Part shown: positions 63,925 to 64,000 of the stretch, one piece after another
Position numbering within the stretch: position 1 is the stretch's first letter
Layout: each line of letters opens with the position of its first letter
From: Halomonas citrativorans
Lineage (GTDB): Bacteria; Pseudomonadota; Gammaproteobacteria; Pseudomonadales; Halomonadaceae
Assembly (NCBI RefSeq): GCF_900163645.1
Contig: NZ_FUKM01000014.1
Span: 96,684-160,683 of the forward strand
Length of the DNA stretch: 64,000 nucleotides
Direction: 5' to 3'
Notes under the pieces: generated by a model
Told to the model about the DNA's origin: nothing
The model's input: the letters and a program-made list of their open reading frames with translations, nothing else
Databases searched by the model: none
Made by a program: the position numbers and the translations under genes

Positions 63925-64000
63925 ATGAAAAATCGCTTTACCCTCGCCAATGCCATTCGCGCCCTTTCCATGGATGCTGTTCAGAAGGCCAAGTCCGGCC
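63925..64000 (+). CDS. tktA: Transketolase, full-length type, 5' end only
   Basis: The plus strand from ATG 63925 reads MKNRFTLANAIRALSMDAVQ and then KAKSG, almost identical to the conserved transketolase N-terminus (LANAIRALSMDAVQKAKSGHPG in relatives). Only 25 codons lie in the window. This should be the single-chain pentose phosphate pathway enzyme that uses erythrose 4-phosphate. It is divergent from cluster B. Confidence 0.92.
   Translation, partial: MKNRFTLANAIRALSMDAVQKAKSG

Overview
The window looks like chromosomal DNA of a moderately halophilic gammaproteobacterium of the Halomonadaceae (Halomonas-like). This rests on gene content: a two-subunit arginine succinyltransferase pathway, FabV enoyl reductase, an NhaP2-type antiporter, acidic secreted PRC-barrel proteins, several SSS, LysE and TRAP transporters, and moderate GC coding DNA. 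No rRNA, tRNA, CRISPR array, transposase or integrase was seen. The assignment is an inference from recognised families; no database was searched.

1-23,900 is mostly housekeeping and transport: a truncated MDR oxidoreductase, CorA, a GAF-domain gene remnant, a sodium:solute symporter directly behind a TPP riboswitch (predicted thiamine or HMP transporter), MmsA, an NhaP2/CvrA antiporter, a large AsmA-like protein, a TRIC channel, an NfeD/SPFH pair, a membrane diguanylate cyclase, a second SSS symporter with a small partner, BluB, several GNATs, and a divergent MarR/EamA pair with palindromic operators. 23,960-31,327 is the arginine succinyltransferase operon (astC-aruF-aruG-astD-astB) behind an AraC/GlxA-type regulator; astE is not present. 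31,540-35,288 holds two divergent bactofilins, three related secreted acidic proteins (two with PRC-barrel domains) and a 146-bp inverted-repeat element. 35,667-44,324 carries FabV, glutathione peroxidase, a LysE exporter, a YebC-family protein, an ABC exporter and an AbrB-family transporter.

44,555-64,000 is the accessory and most interesting part. Cluster A (44,555-52,625, all minus) encodes a split transketolase, a TRAP transporter, an L-threonate-dehydrogenase-like enzyme, a TIM-barrel isomerase/epimerase, an SDR and a GntR/FadR-type regulator; a GntR-type palindrome lies at the 5' end of the first gene. Cluster B (53,135-63,424, all minus) encodes an RpiB-type isomerase, a DhaK-DhaL fused kinase, a SorC-family regulator, an erythritol/L-threitol-dehydrogenase-like enzyme, a DUF2291 protein, a three-part sugar ABC importer and a PfkB kinase. 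It matches the erythritol/L-threitol to L-erythrulose to erythrose-4-phosphate route, except that no triosephosphate-isomerase-like enzyme is present. A full-length transketolase gene starts divergently at 63,925 and runs off the window. The region reads as a four-carbon sugar and sugar-acid island feeding into transketolase. Cluster A's substrate is unknown, and it is the best candidate here for an undescribed pathway.
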